From Rhodococcus sp. 4CII (GTDB lineage: Bacteria; Actinomycetota; Actinomycetes; Mycobacteriales; Mycobacteriaceae), in assembly GCF_014256275.1 (NCBI RefSeq), contig NZ_JACCFE010000002.1:3948001-4012000 (forward strand): a stretch of 64,000 nucleotides of DNA, given 5' to 3'. A program made the translations under genes and the position numbers. Below the pieces are notes generated by a model, which was not told the origin of the DNA, searched no databases, and was given only the letters and a program-made list of their open reading frames with translations. Shown here piece after piece: positions 43,789-53,182 of this stretch. Within the stretch, counting starts at the first letter, position 1. Each line of letters starts with the position of its first letter.

Positions 43789-45174
43789 ATGACGACGACA
43801 GTCTCGCAGGAACTCCTGCCCACCGGTCAGCCCCTCGACGCGGCCCGGGTGGAGGGGGAGCGGGCGTACGCGCTCGACCGCGCGCACGTGTTCCATTCGT
43901 GGTCGGCGCAGGAGCAGATCACCCCGATGACGATCCTCGCGTCCGAGGGTTCGTACGTGTGGGACGGCGCCGGGAACCGGATGCTCGATTTCTCCTCCCA
44001 GCTCGTCAACACGAACATCGGGCACCAGCATCCGAAAGTCGTTGCTGCCATTCAGGAGCAGGCCGCAAAGTTGTGTACCATCGCACCGCAGTACGCGAAC
44101 GACGCCCGCTCCGAAGCGGCACGGCTCATCGCCGAGCGGACCCCGGGCGACCTGAACAAGGTGTTCTTCACCAACGGCGGCGCGGACGCCAACGAGCACG
44201 CGGTGCGCATGGCGCGCCTGCACACCGGCCGCTACAAGGTGCTCTCGCGGTACCGCTCGTACCACGGCGGCACGGACACCGCGATCAACCTCACCGGTGA
44301 TCCGCGCCGGTGGCCCAACGACTACGGCAACAGCGGGGTCGTCCACTTCCACGGCCCGTTCCTGTACCGCTCGCAGTTCCACTCGGAGAACGAGCAGCAG
44401 GAAACCGAGCGCGCACTCGAACACCTCGACCAGTTGATCCGGCTGGAGGGCCCCAACTCGATCGCAGCGATCGTGCTCGAATCGGTTCCCGGGACCGCGG
44501 GGATCATGGTGCCCCCGCCCGGCTACATGGCCGGCGTCCGCGAGATCTGCGACCGTTACGGCATCGTGTTCATCGCCGACGAGGTGATGTCCGGGTTCGG
44601 TCGGACCGGAAAGTGGTTCGCGATCGATCATTTCGATGTCGTCCCCGACCTGATCACGTTCGCGAAGGGCGTCAACTCCGGTTACGTCCCGCTCGGCGGT
44701 GTCGCAATCAGCGAGAAGATCGCGGCGACGTTCGCCAACCGGCCGTACCCCGGCGGACTCACCTACTCCGGTCATCCGCTCGCCACCGCCGCAGCCGTCG
44801 CGACGATCACGGCGATGGAGGACGAGCGGATCGTCGAGAACGCCGCCCGGAGCGGCGCCGAAATTCTCGGTCCCGGACTGCGCGGGCTCGCCGACCGGCA
44901 CCCGTCGATCGGTGAAATCCGCGGACTCGGCGTGTTCTGGGCGATCGAACTCGTCGCCGACCGCGCCACGAAGGAACCGCTCGCGCCGTACGGCGCGTCC
45001 AGTCCGGTGATGAACGAGGTGATCGCGGCATGTAAGGCAGCAGGAATGCTGCCGTTCGCCAACTTCAACCGCATCCACACCGTGCCCCCGTGCACCGTCA
45101 CCGCGGCCGAGGCCCGCGAAGGACTCGCGATCCTCGACACGGTCCTCGACATCGCGGACGCACACGCGAACTGA
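43789..45174 (+). CDS. Class III aminotransferase (beta-alanine/omega-amino acid type)
   Basis: PLP enzyme of 461 residues. It shows FFTNGGADANEHAVRMAR, the YHGGTD loop, IADEVMSGFGRTG with the cofactor-ring aspartate, and the PLP lysine in ITFAKGVNSGYVPLGG. It would convert beta-alanine or a related omega-amino acid to a semialdehyde handled by the upstream dehydrogenase. The ATG lies 20 bases after the dehydrogenase stop with an AGGAAAGG ribosome-binding sequence. The amino acceptor (pyruvate or 2-oxoglutarate) is not clear; the downstream glutamate dehydrogenase hints at 2-oxoglutarate. Confidence 0.88.
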   Translation: MTTTVSQELLPTGQPLDAARVEGERAYALDRAHVFHSWSAQEQITPMTILASEGSYVWDGAGNRMLDFSSQLVNTNIGHQHPKVVAAIQEQAAKLCTIAPQYANDARSEAARLIAERTPGDLNKVFFTNGGADANEHAVRMARLHTGRYKVLSRYRSYHGGTDTAINLTGDPRRWPNDYGNSGVVHFHGPFLYRSQFHSENEQQETERALEHLDQLIRLEGPNSIAAIVLESVPGTAGIMVPPPGYMAGVREICDRYGIVFIADEVMSGFGRTGKWFAIDHFDVVPDLITFAKGVNSGYVPLGGVAISEKIAATFANRPYPGGLTYSGHPLATAAAVATITAMEDERIVENAARSGAEILGPGLRGLADRHPSIGEIRGLGVFWAIELVADRATKEPLAPYGASSPVMNEVIAACKAAGMLPFANFNRIHTVPPCTVTAAEAREGLAILDTVLDIADAHAN

Positions 45175-45185
45175 ATGTCCAGATC

Positions 45186-45221
45186 GCCCTCCCTGTGGTC
45201 AACGGTGCCCACAGGGAGGGC
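45186..45221. terminator. Terminator after the aminotransferase
   Basis: Perfect 13-bp stem (45186-45198 with 45209-45221) followed by a T-containing tail, 11 bases after the stop; it separates the aminotransferase operon from the glutamate dehydrogenase gene. Confidence 0.75.
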
Positions 45222-45366
45222 TTGCTTTCCGCTGCACTACATTCATCGGCTCTCGCTAGTCGGCCTCTAGTACCGGGTCCCGCCCACGGTTGTCGTATAG
45301 ATCTCGCCATCGCATGCCGCACCGATCCGTCCACTGTTCCCTTTTGATCTCAATGGAGAGAATCGA

Positions 45367-48300
45367 ATGAGTTCGACCCTGTCTGTGTACTCGGCTCGCA
45401 TTCCGGAAGGTTATGTCGCGGAGGAGGAGCGAACACCAGTTCCCGACGTGTCGATTCTCGACCGCTTGATCGCCGGTGGTGTCGACCTCCAGGTGGAACA
45501 GGTCGGCTCGGACCTACAAATCACGGTCTACAGCGGCGACGCGACAGTCTCACTCGAGCGGATGTTGCGTCTGCTCGGCAGCCTCGACCTCGAGGTGGTC
45601 GATCAGCGAGGCTCGGTGTACCGGCGCTCAGACGGGCTGATCTGCCGACTGTACGACTTCAAGGTGGTGGCCGGTCCGTCCGCCGCAGTGACGACCGGAG
45701 CGGTCGGCACCGACGCGATCCTCGACACCCTGCGCGCACTGTGGGCGGGCCGCGCAGAGGCGGACAGATTCAACGTCCTCGTCCTCGCCGCCGGCCTGGA
45801 CTGGCGAGAGGTCGTGCTCCTGCGCGCCTACGCCCGATTTCTGCGGCAGACCGCGCTGCCCTACGGGCAGGGACGCATCGAGGCAGTGCTGCTGTCGCGG
45901 CCGGACATCGCCGCCGCCCTCGTGGCACTGTTCCACGCCCAGTTCGACCCTGATCGGGACGGAGACTCCCGGCAGCGCGAGATCGAGACGCGTTCGGCTG
46001 TGGTCGACTCGCTTCTCCACGAGGTCGAAGGTCTCGACGCCGACCGCATCGTCCGGGCCTACGTGAGCCTGATTTCCGCCACTACCCGCACCAACTTCTA
46101 CCGCGACGAAGCTCTGGGTTCGCAGCGACCACAGCTGTCACTGAAACTGCGATCCGAGGACATCGACGAACTTCCCCGCCCCCGCCCGCTGTACGAGATT
46201 TTCGTGTACTCACCCGACATCGAAGGTGTGCACCTGCGCTACGGATTGGTCGCCCGCGGTGGCCTGCGCTGGTCCGACCGCCTCGACGACTACCGCACCG
46301 AAATCCTCGGACTCGTCAAGGCACAGGCGGTGAAGAACGCCGTGATCGTCCCGGCCGGCGCGAAAGGCGGCTTCGTAGTGAAGAATCCGGCGCGGTCGGG
46401 CGTCGGCGGTTATCGGCAGTTCATTTCCGGGCTGCTCGATGTCACCGACAACCGCACGGCGACCGGAGAGCCGATCCACCCGAACGGAGTGGTGTGCCGA
46501 GACGGCGACGACTCCTACCTGGTGGTGGCCGCCGACAAGGGGACCGCGTCGTTCTCGGACGTCGCGAACGCCATCGCCGCCGAGTACGGGTTCTGGCTCG
46601 GTGACGCGTTCGCCTCCGGTGGCTCGGTCGGTTACGACCACAAGAAGATGGGCATCACGGCCAAGGGTGCTTGGGTGAGTGTCACCCGGCACCTCGCCGA
46701 ACTCGGTATCGATGTCGACCATGATGCATTCACCGTCGCCGGGATCGGCGATATGAGCGGTGACGTATTCGGCAACGGCATGCTCCTCAGTGAGCACATC
46801 CACCTGGTCGCCGCCTTCGACCACCGGCACATCTTCCTCGACCCCCGCCCCGATGCCGCATCCTCGTACCGGGAACGGCGCCGGTTGTTCGAACTGCCCC
46901 GTTCGACGTGGGCCGATTACGACCGCGATGTGATCAGCGCAGGCGGAGGTGTGTGGTCCCGCGAAAGCAAGGCGATTCCCCTCTCGCCGCAGATGCGCAC
47001 CGCACTCGGCTTGGATTCCTCCGTCACGACGCTGACCCCGCCCGAGGTGATCCGCGCCATCCTCGCCGCTCCGGTGGACTTGTTGTTCAACGGCGGAGTG
47101 GGCACCTACGTCAAGAGTTCGACGGAGACCCACACGGAGGTGGGGGACAAGGCAAATGATTCCGTCCGTATCGATGCGCCACACGTGCGAGCTCGGGTCG
47201 TCACCGAGGGCGGCAACCTCGGGATCACCCCGCTGGCCCGGATCGAGTTCGCCCGCTGTGGCGGCCGGATCAACACCGATGCCCTCGACAACTCCGCCGG
47301 CGTCGACTGCTCCGACCGCGAGGTCAACATCAAGATCCTCCTCGACGTCCTCTCCTCGGACCACGAGCTCGACGGGGAGCGTCGTGCCGAGGTGCTGGCC
47401 TCGCTCACCGACGACGTCGCCGAGCTCGTTCTCGCCAACAACCGCTCCCAGAACCGGATCCTGGGCGACGCCCGCTGGAACGCGTCCCGGATGATCGACG
47501 TCCACGCGCGAATGCTCGCAGACCTGGTCGAGAATCGGGGAGTGGACCGAGAGCTGGAGGCTCTTCCGTCTGTTGACGGGTTCGCGGCGTTGGCGGAGGC
47601 GGGTCAGGGACTGACGTCACCGGAGTTGGCGACCCTGCTTGCGCACGCGAAACTCGATCTGAAGGCCGAGCTCGGTGGGTCTGATGTCTTTGACGACGAC
47701 TATTTCACTACGCGACTCGCCGCGTACTTCCCGGCGCCGCTGCGTGCACTCGTGCCGGTCGACGAGCACCCGCTGCGTCGGGAGATTCTCGCGACCGAGG
47801 TGGTCAACGAGATCTTCGCCCGTGGTGGGCTGACCTACGCCCACCGGCTGCGCGAGGAGACCGGGGCCAGCCCCGCGGACGTGGTGCGAGCCTTCGTCAT
47901 CACCTCGGAGGTTTTCGGTCTCGCCGATCAGTGGGCCGGCATCGTGGCCGCGAAGCTGCCACCGGCGACCGAGTACGCGCTGGTCGTCGAGGCTCGCCGA
48001 CTGCTCGACCGTGGATCGCGATGGTTCCTGGCCAACCCGAAGCAGCCGTTGTCGGTGGACGAGGAGATCGCACGTTACCGATCAACGGTGCACACCCAGT
48101 CCGCGGCGGTCGCACACTGGTTGCGGGGAGCCGAGGGTCGGGCGATGGAAGCGGCCTTCCAGGCATACCGCGAGGCCGGGGTGCAGGAATCGGTGGCCCG
48201 GCGCGTCGCGGACGGGCTCTACCGGTTCAGCCTTCTCGACATCGTCGACGTGGCCGCGGAGCAGAGCCGCGATGTCACGGAGATCGCCCCGGTCTACTTC

Positions 48301-48624
48301 GCGCTGTCCGATCACCTCGGCGTCGACAAGTGGCTGATCCGGATCTCCGCCCTCCCACGTGGCGAACGGTGGCACACCCTCGCCCGACTCGCGCTGCGTG
48401 ACGACCTCTACCGTTCGGTGCGACTGGTTACTCGCGACGTTCTGACCAGCGCGGTCCCCGGCGATACCCCGGAAATGCGAATCGAGCAGTGGCAGACAGG
48501 AAACCACGCACGAATTGACCGCGCGCGGCGGACATTGAGCGAAATCGACTCTACACCCGTCTCCGACCTCGCATCGCTCTCCGTCGCCGCGCGGCACATC
48601 CGCTCCATGGCCGAGCCCCACTGA
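45367..48624 (+). CDS. NAD-type large glutamate dehydrogenase, short form
   Basis: Protein of 1085 residues related to the large NAD-glutamate dehydrogenases, which usually have about 1600 residues in actinobacteria. The catalytic core is intact (GGLRWSDRLDDYRTEILGLVKAQ, PAGAKGGFVVK with the active lysine, GIGDMSGDVFGNGM, VTEGGNLGITPLARIEF). The long N-terminal ACT-like regulatory part is mostly missing, so regulation by amino acids may differ. GGAGAG precedes the ATG. It probably degrades glutamate formed by the neighbouring transaminase, recycling 2-oxoglutarate. The start is firm, so the short length is not due to a missed upstream frame. Confidence 0.88.
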   Translation: MSSTLSVYSARIPEGYVAEEERTPVPDVSILDRLIAGGVDLQVEQVGSDLQITVYSGDATVSLERMLRLLGSLDLEVVDQRGSVYRRSDGLICRLYDFKVVAGPSAAVTTGAVGTDAILDTLRALWAGRAEADRFNVLVLAAGLDWREVVLLRAYARFLRQTALPYGQGRIEAVLLSRPDIAAALVALFHAQFDPDRDGDSRQREIETRSAVVDSLLHEVEGLDADRIVRAYVSLISATTRTNFYRDEALGSQRPQLSLKLRSEDIDELPRPRPLYEIFVYSPDIEGVHLRYGLVARGGLRWSDRLDDYRTEILGLVKAQAVKNAVIVPAGAKGGFVVKNPARSGVGGYRQFISGLLDVTDNRTATGEPIHPNGVVCRDGDDSYLVVAADKGTASFSDVANAIAAEYGFWLGDAFASGGSVGYDHKKMGITAKGAWVSVTRHLAELGIDVDHDAFTVAGIGDMSGDVFGNGMLLSEHIHLVAAFDHRHIFLDPRPDAASSYRERRRLFELPRSTWADYDRDVISAGGGVWSRESKAIPLSPQMRTALGLDSSVTTLTPPEVIRAILAAPVDLLFNGGVGTYVKSSTETHTEVGDKANDSVRIDAPHVRARVVTEGGNLGITPLARIEFARCGGRINTDALDNSAGVDCSDREVNIKILLDVLSSDHELDGERRAEVLASLTDDVAELVLANNRSQNRILGDARWNASRMIDVHARMLADLVENRGVDRELEALPSVDGFAALAEAGQGLTSPELATLLAHAKLDLKAELGGSDVFDDDYFTTRLAAYFPAPLRALVPVDEHPLRREILATEVVNEIFARGGLTYAHRLREETGASPADVVRAFVITSEVFGLADQWAGIVAAKLPPATEYALVVEARRLLDRGSRWFLANPKQPLSVDEEIARYRSTVHTQSAAVAHWLRGAEGRAMEAAFQAYREAGVQESVARRVADGLYRFSLLDIVDVAAEQSRDVTEIAPVYFALSDHLGVDKWLIRISALPRGERWHTLARLALRDDLYRSVRLVTRDVLTSAVPGDTPEMRIEQWQTGNHARIDRARRTLSEIDSTPVSDLASLSVAARHIRSMAEPH

Positions 48625-48678
48625 CGAGTCGGGGACGCCAGGCCGGAGTTGTTCACCAAAGAATGTCAGGAGTAAGTC

Positions 48679-49275
48679 ATGCGAATTCTCGTTGTGGGCG
48701 GTACAGGTCGAATCGGGGCGGCAGTAGTCGACGCGCTCGGTCCCCGACACGACGTTGTCGTGGCATCCCGGTCTAGCGGAATTCAGGTCGACATCAGCGA
48801 CGGAGTCTCGATCGACCGCATGTACGAACGCACGGGTCCTGTGGACGCGGTAGTGAGCGTGCTGGGGTCGACGCCCTTCCCGCCGTTCGAGGAGATGACG
48901 GCCGACCATGTATGCGCAGGGATCGCCAACAAGCTGGTCGGTCAGATCGACCTGGTGCTTCGGGGCCGGCCGCACGTCTCGGACGGTGGGTCCTTCACGT
49001 TGGTGTCGGGTGTACTCGCTCGCGACCCCATCCGTTCCGGGACGGTGGCATCGACTGTCAACGGCGGGCTCGAATCGTTCGTGCGAGCGGCCGCGACGGA
49101 ACTGCCGCGGGGTATCCGCATCAACGCTGTCAGCCCGACCGTGGTCACCGAGGCCCTCGACGTGTACGGCGACTATTTCCCGGGATTCGCACCGGTGCCG
49201 GTCGCGGATGTGGCGCGAGCGTTCGTGAAGTCTGTGGAAGGTGTTCACACGGGCCGGATCTACGAACTCGACTAA
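48679..49275 (+). CDS. Short SDR-like oxidoreductase
   Basis: Protein of 198 residues, shorter than classical SDRs. It keeps the Rossmann VVGGTGRIGAAVVDAL and a PRGIRINAVSPTVV segment, while the usual YxxxK is replaced by a TVASTVNGG region, so the catalytic tyrosine is not evident. It resembles the short SDR group found next to amino-acid or stress genes. It follows glutamate dehydrogenase by 54 bases with CAGGAG upstream, so may be co-transcribed. Enzymatic activity is uncertain. Confidence 0.75.
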   Translation: MRILVVGGTGRIGAAVVDALGPRHDVVVASRSSGIQVDISDGVSIDRMYERTGPVDAVVSVLGSTPFPPFEEMTADHVCAGIANKLVGQIDLVLRGRPHVSDGGSFTLVSGVLARDPIRSGTVASTVNGGLESFVRAAATELPRGIRINAVSPTVVTEALDVYGDYFPGFAPVPVADVARAFVKSVEGVHTGRIYELD

Positions 49276-50009
49276 CCCGCACGCGGAGGATCGGTTCGCC
49301 ACCCCAGGCGTGGAGAGCTCAGAGTCGGGTCGAGTCAAAGAGGGGTAGGCGGGCCTGAGCAATCGGCTCGCCCGGCTTCGCTGGCAACGATGTACGAAGA
49401 AGTAGGACATGTCAATGCTGCGTCGTGGCAGCAGTTCTCGGCATGTCGAGCTCGAACACGCACCCCCGCGCCCGGTCGCGAGCTGGCACAACGGGCCGGA
49501 AACGCCGACTGCTCGCGTCAAGATCATCAGGCGAGAGCCCGCATGCCGTGAAATCGCGACGAATTAGCATTGCGGCTGCCCTTCTGCCGAAACATCGGTG
49601 TGCACCCCGAGATCGGTTCGAGTCCCACTCGCTGGTTTCCTCGCGGTGCGTATGAGCGGTAGGACTATTCGGGATCGGCATCGCCCCCTTCGGTGTGTGG
49701 ACCACTCGATGGGTTCGCGAGATTCGAGGTACGCGAACGTCCGTCGAGGGGCTCGTTTCGATAAGTCCGTTGTCGTCTGTAGAGCGGTCGGAGGGATGCG
49801 TCGTGGTCGGCGATCAATGCCACACGAGGTTCTTCGGTCCTGCCGATGGGTATGGGCGCCGTACCGAGTTTGTCGCGATCGAGCGGCTGGCTCCGATGAG
49901 TTGGTGGTGGACGGTGAAGGCGCACTGCGGGGATCTGCGGGGATGAACTGGTTCCGCGCGAACGCGATGTCGAAGTGCGCCTCGAAGGCTCGATTGACAG
50001 TGCGTGACC
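49276..50009. other. Region without a convincing gene
   Basis: About 730 bases between the SDR and the permease terminator. Frames on both strands are Arg/Ser-rich with no family resemblance; the longest (plus strand 49598-50050) runs through the terminator, arguing against coding. Confidence 0.6.
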
Positions 50010-50040
50010 GCCGGCGACTCGGCATCGTCGAGTCGCCGGC
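50010..50040. terminator. Terminator of the permease gene
   Basis: Perfect 12-bp stem GCCGGCGACTCG (50010-50021 with 50029-50040), 16 bases beyond the permease stop. Confidence 0.75.
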
Positions 50041-50055
50041 GGCGGGGTGAAGAGA

Positions 50056-51915
50056 TTAGGCAGCGTGCGCGGCCGCGCGCTCGTACTCTTCCATCTCGAG
50101 TTGTTGCCGGACCACTTGGTCGAGTTCGTCGGTGCGATATCCCGATCGCACGGCCCATGCGTATGTGACCAGTCCGAGGACGATCACAATGAGGACATCG
50201 GAGCCGTAGGTGAGCTCGGGTTGGGGACCTTCGTCACCGAAGTAGGCGATGAAGGTGGTGAACACCAGAGCCGGGAAGACCCACAACCCTGCCGTGATCT
50301 GGTGGCGACCGTCCTCTGTGCTAATCAACCACATGGCGGCGATGAACACGCCGATCAGACCGATGAAGGCCGCGGCGTAGATCCCGATGGGCCAATGGTT
50401 TTCGGTTGTCTTCCCCGCCTTGAACATCCAGCCGCCGCCGAACGCGACGAACACCCACGCCAGGGTCCACCCCAGTGCGAGGGCGCCACTGATGTTCTTG
50501 GTTGTCCAGCCACTGCGCACGCTGGTGTACGACAGGTAGATCGGCAGGCCGAACATAACGACCGTCATCACGTTGATCAACGTCGACCATCCGGCGAAGT
50601 AGATCAGCAGCAGGCTGCACACGTATCCGGCGACCACCCAAAACTTCAGGAAGGGGATGTTGAGGGCGCGCGGCAGTTCTGGGGCGACCCGACGGAATAC
50701 CGCCACACAGGGGCCGGCCATCAGGTAGTTCAGCACCATCGCGGTCGCGACCATGCCGACGAAGACGTACCAGCTCGGAACGGGAAGGAACAGCAGAAAA
50801 CCGATACCGGTGCAGGTGACGAGGGCGACCCACGGGACTCCCCAGCGGTTGATCCGCTGCATTTCGCCCGGGAGTTCGCCGTTGACGGACATGGAGTACG
50901 CGATGCGACCGCCGATGCCGAGGTTTACCCAGCCGGCGGCGGCGGGTGAGAGCACTGCGTCGCTGAGCAGGACCAGGGAGAACCATGCAAAGCCGGCCGC
51001 GGTCACCGCGTCCAGAAGCGGAGAGGCCTGCCATGTGCTTTCGATCATGCCTGCCCAGTCGCCGGGCGTCACTCCGGCGTCCTGCCAGTCGATCGCGCCG
51101 ATAAAGGCGATCTGCAGGCATAAATACAGCGTCAGGGGGAAGATCAGGCCGCCGACGATCATCGCGATCGGGATGTTGCGTTTGGGGTTGATGACCTCAC
51201 CGCCGAAGTCGATGATCTGACGGATACCTGCGTAGGCGAACACGATACCGCCGCCGGAGACTGCCCCGAAGATGGCTCCGACGCCCATCGGGTCGAATCC
51301 TCCGTACTGCGTGAAGTTTTCGATCTTGAATACGGTGAACATCAGAAGGAACGTGATCGTGGGGACGACCAGCTTCCACACTGTGACGATCTTGTTCGAT
51401 TCGCTCAGAAGTTTGGCGCCGAACAGGTTGAGAGCGAGGAAGACGAGCATCACGCCGAAGCCGGCGAGAATGCCGTTGGGCCATGCGAGCATCTTCTGTC
51501 CGTCGACCTCTTTCAAGAACCCCAGCTGCGGCCAGTGGCCTCCCAAATAGGTGAGGACGGCCATTGTCTCGATCACCGGTAGGGCGATCATCGAGATGAT
51601 GTATCCCCAGGCGTTCGTCCAGCTGAGGAAGGCGCCATGGCTCATGCGGGGGTACCGCACGCCGCCGCCTGATCGGGGGATGGACGTGCCCAGTTCCATC
51701 CAGGCCACTCCGATCACGGCGAAGAACAACGCGCCGACAATCCAGGAGATGATTGCTGCCGGACCTGCCTTGGACACCGCGGCGAGGCAGGCGAGGAGCC
51801 ATCCGGAACCGACCTGGATGCTCACGAAGAGACCGATCAGGCCTACGAGGCCGATGGATCTCTTCAGGTGTTTGTCGGCGGCTCCATATTCGACAGGTAG
51901 CTCATCAGCGGACAT
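50056..51915 (-). CDS. APC-family amino acid permease
   Basis: Amino acid-polyamine-organocation transporter of 619 residues with 12 or more helices. The first helix carries the unwound GSGWLLACLAAV motif and the sixth FAYAGIRQIIDFGGEVINPKRNIP, typical of APC permeases. GAGGAGAT precedes the ATG. The promoter region holds a near-perfect copy (one mismatch) of the operator seen at the hydroxyproline cluster, so hydroxyproline, proline or a related amino acid is the best guess for substrate. It is monocistronic, terminated by the hairpin at 50010. Confidence 0.86.
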   Translation of the reverse strand: MSADELPVEYGAADKHLKRSIGLVGLIGLFVSIQVGSGWLLACLAAVSKAGPAAIISWIVGALFFAVIGVAWMELGTSIPRSGGGVRYPRMSHGAFLSWTNAWGYIISMIALPVIETMAVLTYLGGHWPQLGFLKEVDGQKMLAWPNGILAGFGVMLVFLALNLFGAKLLSESNKIVTVWKLVVPTITFLLMFTVFKIENFTQYGGFDPMGVGAIFGAVSGGGIVFAYAGIRQIIDFGGEVINPKRNIPIAMIVGGLIFPLTLYLCLQIAFIGAIDWQDAGVTPGDWAGMIESTWQASPLLDAVTAAGFAWFSLVLLSDAVLSPAAAGWVNLGIGGRIAYSMSVNGELPGEMQRINRWGVPWVALVTCTGIGFLLFLPVPSWYVFVGMVATAMVLNYLMAGPCVAVFRRVAPELPRALNIPFLKFWVVAGYVCSLLLIYFAGWSTLINVMTVVMFGLPIYLSYTSVRSGWTTKNISGALALGWTLAWVFVAFGGGWMFKAGKTTENHWPIGIYAAAFIGLIGVFIAAMWLISTEDGRHQITAGLWVFPALVFTTFIAYFGDEGPQPELTYGSDVLIVIVLGLVTYAWAVRSGYRTDELDQVVRQQLEMEEYERAAAHAA

Positions 51916-52042
51916 GGGACTGATCTCCTCGAGTTCGGTCAGGACACCGCGAACGTGTCGTTCTGGGGGCGTCGGTGTTTAACCGATGGTTTGTCTGCGG
52001 TTCGTCGGCGGTGGATTCCTGTGGCGTGCGTCTCACACTACA

Positions 52043-52053
52043 GTGTCAGACAA
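52043..52053. promoter_or_regulatory. GntR-type operator at the permease promoter
   Basis: GTGTC-A-GACAA, one mismatch from the palindrome at 32811 and 33934, about 130 bases upstream of the permease start. Confidence 0.6.
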
Positions 52054-52162
52054 TCTGACTATCTGCGCAATGGGGTGAGGGGCACTTTTTCGATCTTTGT
52101 GCGCATCCAGGAGGTCTGATCGTGATAGCCGCATCGGAACGCCGAGCCAGGGCGAGTGAATC

Positions 52163-52258
52163 GTGCGGATAGCTGTCATCGGTGATGTCGGCGGTCATGT
52201 CGACGAACTCCGTGCGGAGTTGACGCACATCGGGGTGGACGAAAGCGGGCGGATGGTT
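52163..52258 (+). pseudogene. N-terminal fragment of a metallophosphoesterase
   Basis: GTG-started frame reading RIAVIGDVGGHVDELRAEL, matching the metal-binding N-terminus of actinobacterial metallophosphoesterases (GDVGGH). Family resemblance stops after about 32 codons, where cold-shock sequence begins in another frame; the frame ends with TAG at 52294. It is a 5-prime fragment left at a recombination joint. Confidence 0.55.
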
Positions 52259-52413
52259 TCATCGAACCCGACGACGGAACCCCGGACGTCTTAGTGCACT
52301 ACTCGGAGATCTCGGGCAGTGGTTTCAAGTCGCTCGATGAGAACCAGCGTGTGGAGTTCGAGGTGGGCCAGGGCCAGAAGGGTCCGCAGGCCACGGACGT
52401 GCGGGCTGTCCAA
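52252..52413 (+). pseudogene. cspA: C-terminal fragment of a CspA-type cold-shock protein
   Basis: Reads GFIEPDDGTPDVLVHYSEISG, FKSLDENQRVEFEVGQGQKG and PQATDVRAV, the last two thirds of an actinobacterial cold-shock protein. The start codon and the first RNA-binding motif (KWFN region) are lost, and the usual stop has become CAA, so the frame runs on into the terminator. It retains RNP2-like VHYSEI. The natural cspA terminator follows at 52424. Confidence 0.85.
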
Positions 52414-52423
52414 CTAGTCTGCG

Positions 52424-52448
52424 GGACCGCACCCGGTGGGTGCGGTCC
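52424..52448 (+). terminator. Terminator of the cold-shock gene remnant
   Basis: Perfect 11-bp stem (52424-52434 with 52438-52448), three-base loop, then TTCATT. Confidence 0.75.
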
Positions 52449-52584
52449 TTCATTCGGTAGCCCGGATGAGGATCGTCCAGCGGAATCGAATCGTTCGGCC
52501 TCGGCGAGCATCGAACTGACATGGTGGACATGAACGAGGTGCTCTCACTGCGAAGGATCGTCGACGACGTTTCGGTTTGTCCCG

Positions 52585-52860
52585 ATGCCGACTGCTGGCA
52601 TCGTTGTCACGACTGCGGTACTACTGGGTGCCTGCAGCTCTGACGGTGGTAAGTCATCATCCCAGTCGGCGAGAGTGGAAGCGGCGCCATCTGCGTCAGC
52701 TCCGCCCGACATACCGGGAATGCTTCCGACAGCGGAAGAGCTGACAGCTCTGTACAACACGGCCCTTGACTACGACGTCCCTCTGTCCGACCGAGTGAAG
52801 CTGATTCAGGGCGTCGACGAGGTCGACCCCAGGCTCGCACAAACGTTTGTTCAAGAGTAA
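52585..52860 (+). CDS. Small lipoprotein, MTB12-like, probably truncated
   Basis: Protein of 91 residues with a lipobox (LLGACSS), a Ser/Ala-rich linker and PTAEELTALYNTALDYDVPLSDRVKLIQG, resembling the beginning of the MTB12/CFP-2 low-molecular-weight antigen domain of mycolate bacteria. Family members are about 160 residues; this one stops roughly halfway through the domain. The signal peptide lacks the usual basic N-terminus, so the true start may have been lost upstream. Probably a decayed copy of a surface lipoprotein gene. Confidence 0.5.
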   Translation: MPTAGIVVTTAVLLGACSSDGGKSSSQSARVEAAPSASAPPDIPGMLPTAEELTALYNTALDYDVPLSDRVKLIQGVDEVDPRLAQTFVQE

Positions 52861-53182
52861 ATGACGTGACTCGAACAGGTGTACGAAGATTGTCGAGTGC
52901 GGTACTCGGAATCTTCCCCCGATCTGTGCCCCAACGTTATGTATCCCGCACGGCCGGTGTCAGTGCTTGTCAGCGCAAGGCCTGTCGAGACTTGTTCTGA
53001 CAGTTGTGCACCCGACTGTCAGCGGTTGCCGTAGCGTCCGAGCGGATGCCCGACCAGCCGATGTGCAACGTGGCGTCCGCGGTTCGCCCTCCGTCCATCG
53101 ACCGTGCTGATCGTGGCGCGTGCGGCCGCCGCGGTGTGGTTGATCTTCTGCTGACCTTCGACGACCGCCGGTGGCTCCCGGC
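52861..53182. other. Region without a recognisable gene
   Basis: About 320 bases between the lipoprotein fragment and the convergent beta-propeller gene. No clear hairpin or frame is seen. Confidence 0.5.

Noticed and set aside
46210..47505. Minus-strand frame of 431 codons
   Set aside because: Antisense of the glutamate dehydrogenase core; no motif.
49598..50050. Plus-strand frame of 150 codons
   Set aside because: Runs through the permease terminator hairpin and has atypical composition.
52975..53030. CTGTCAG/CTGACAG repeats near 53 kb as further copies of the GntR palindrome
   Set aside because: Spacing and arms do not match TTGTC-N-GACAA, and no promoter of a related gene is adjacent.
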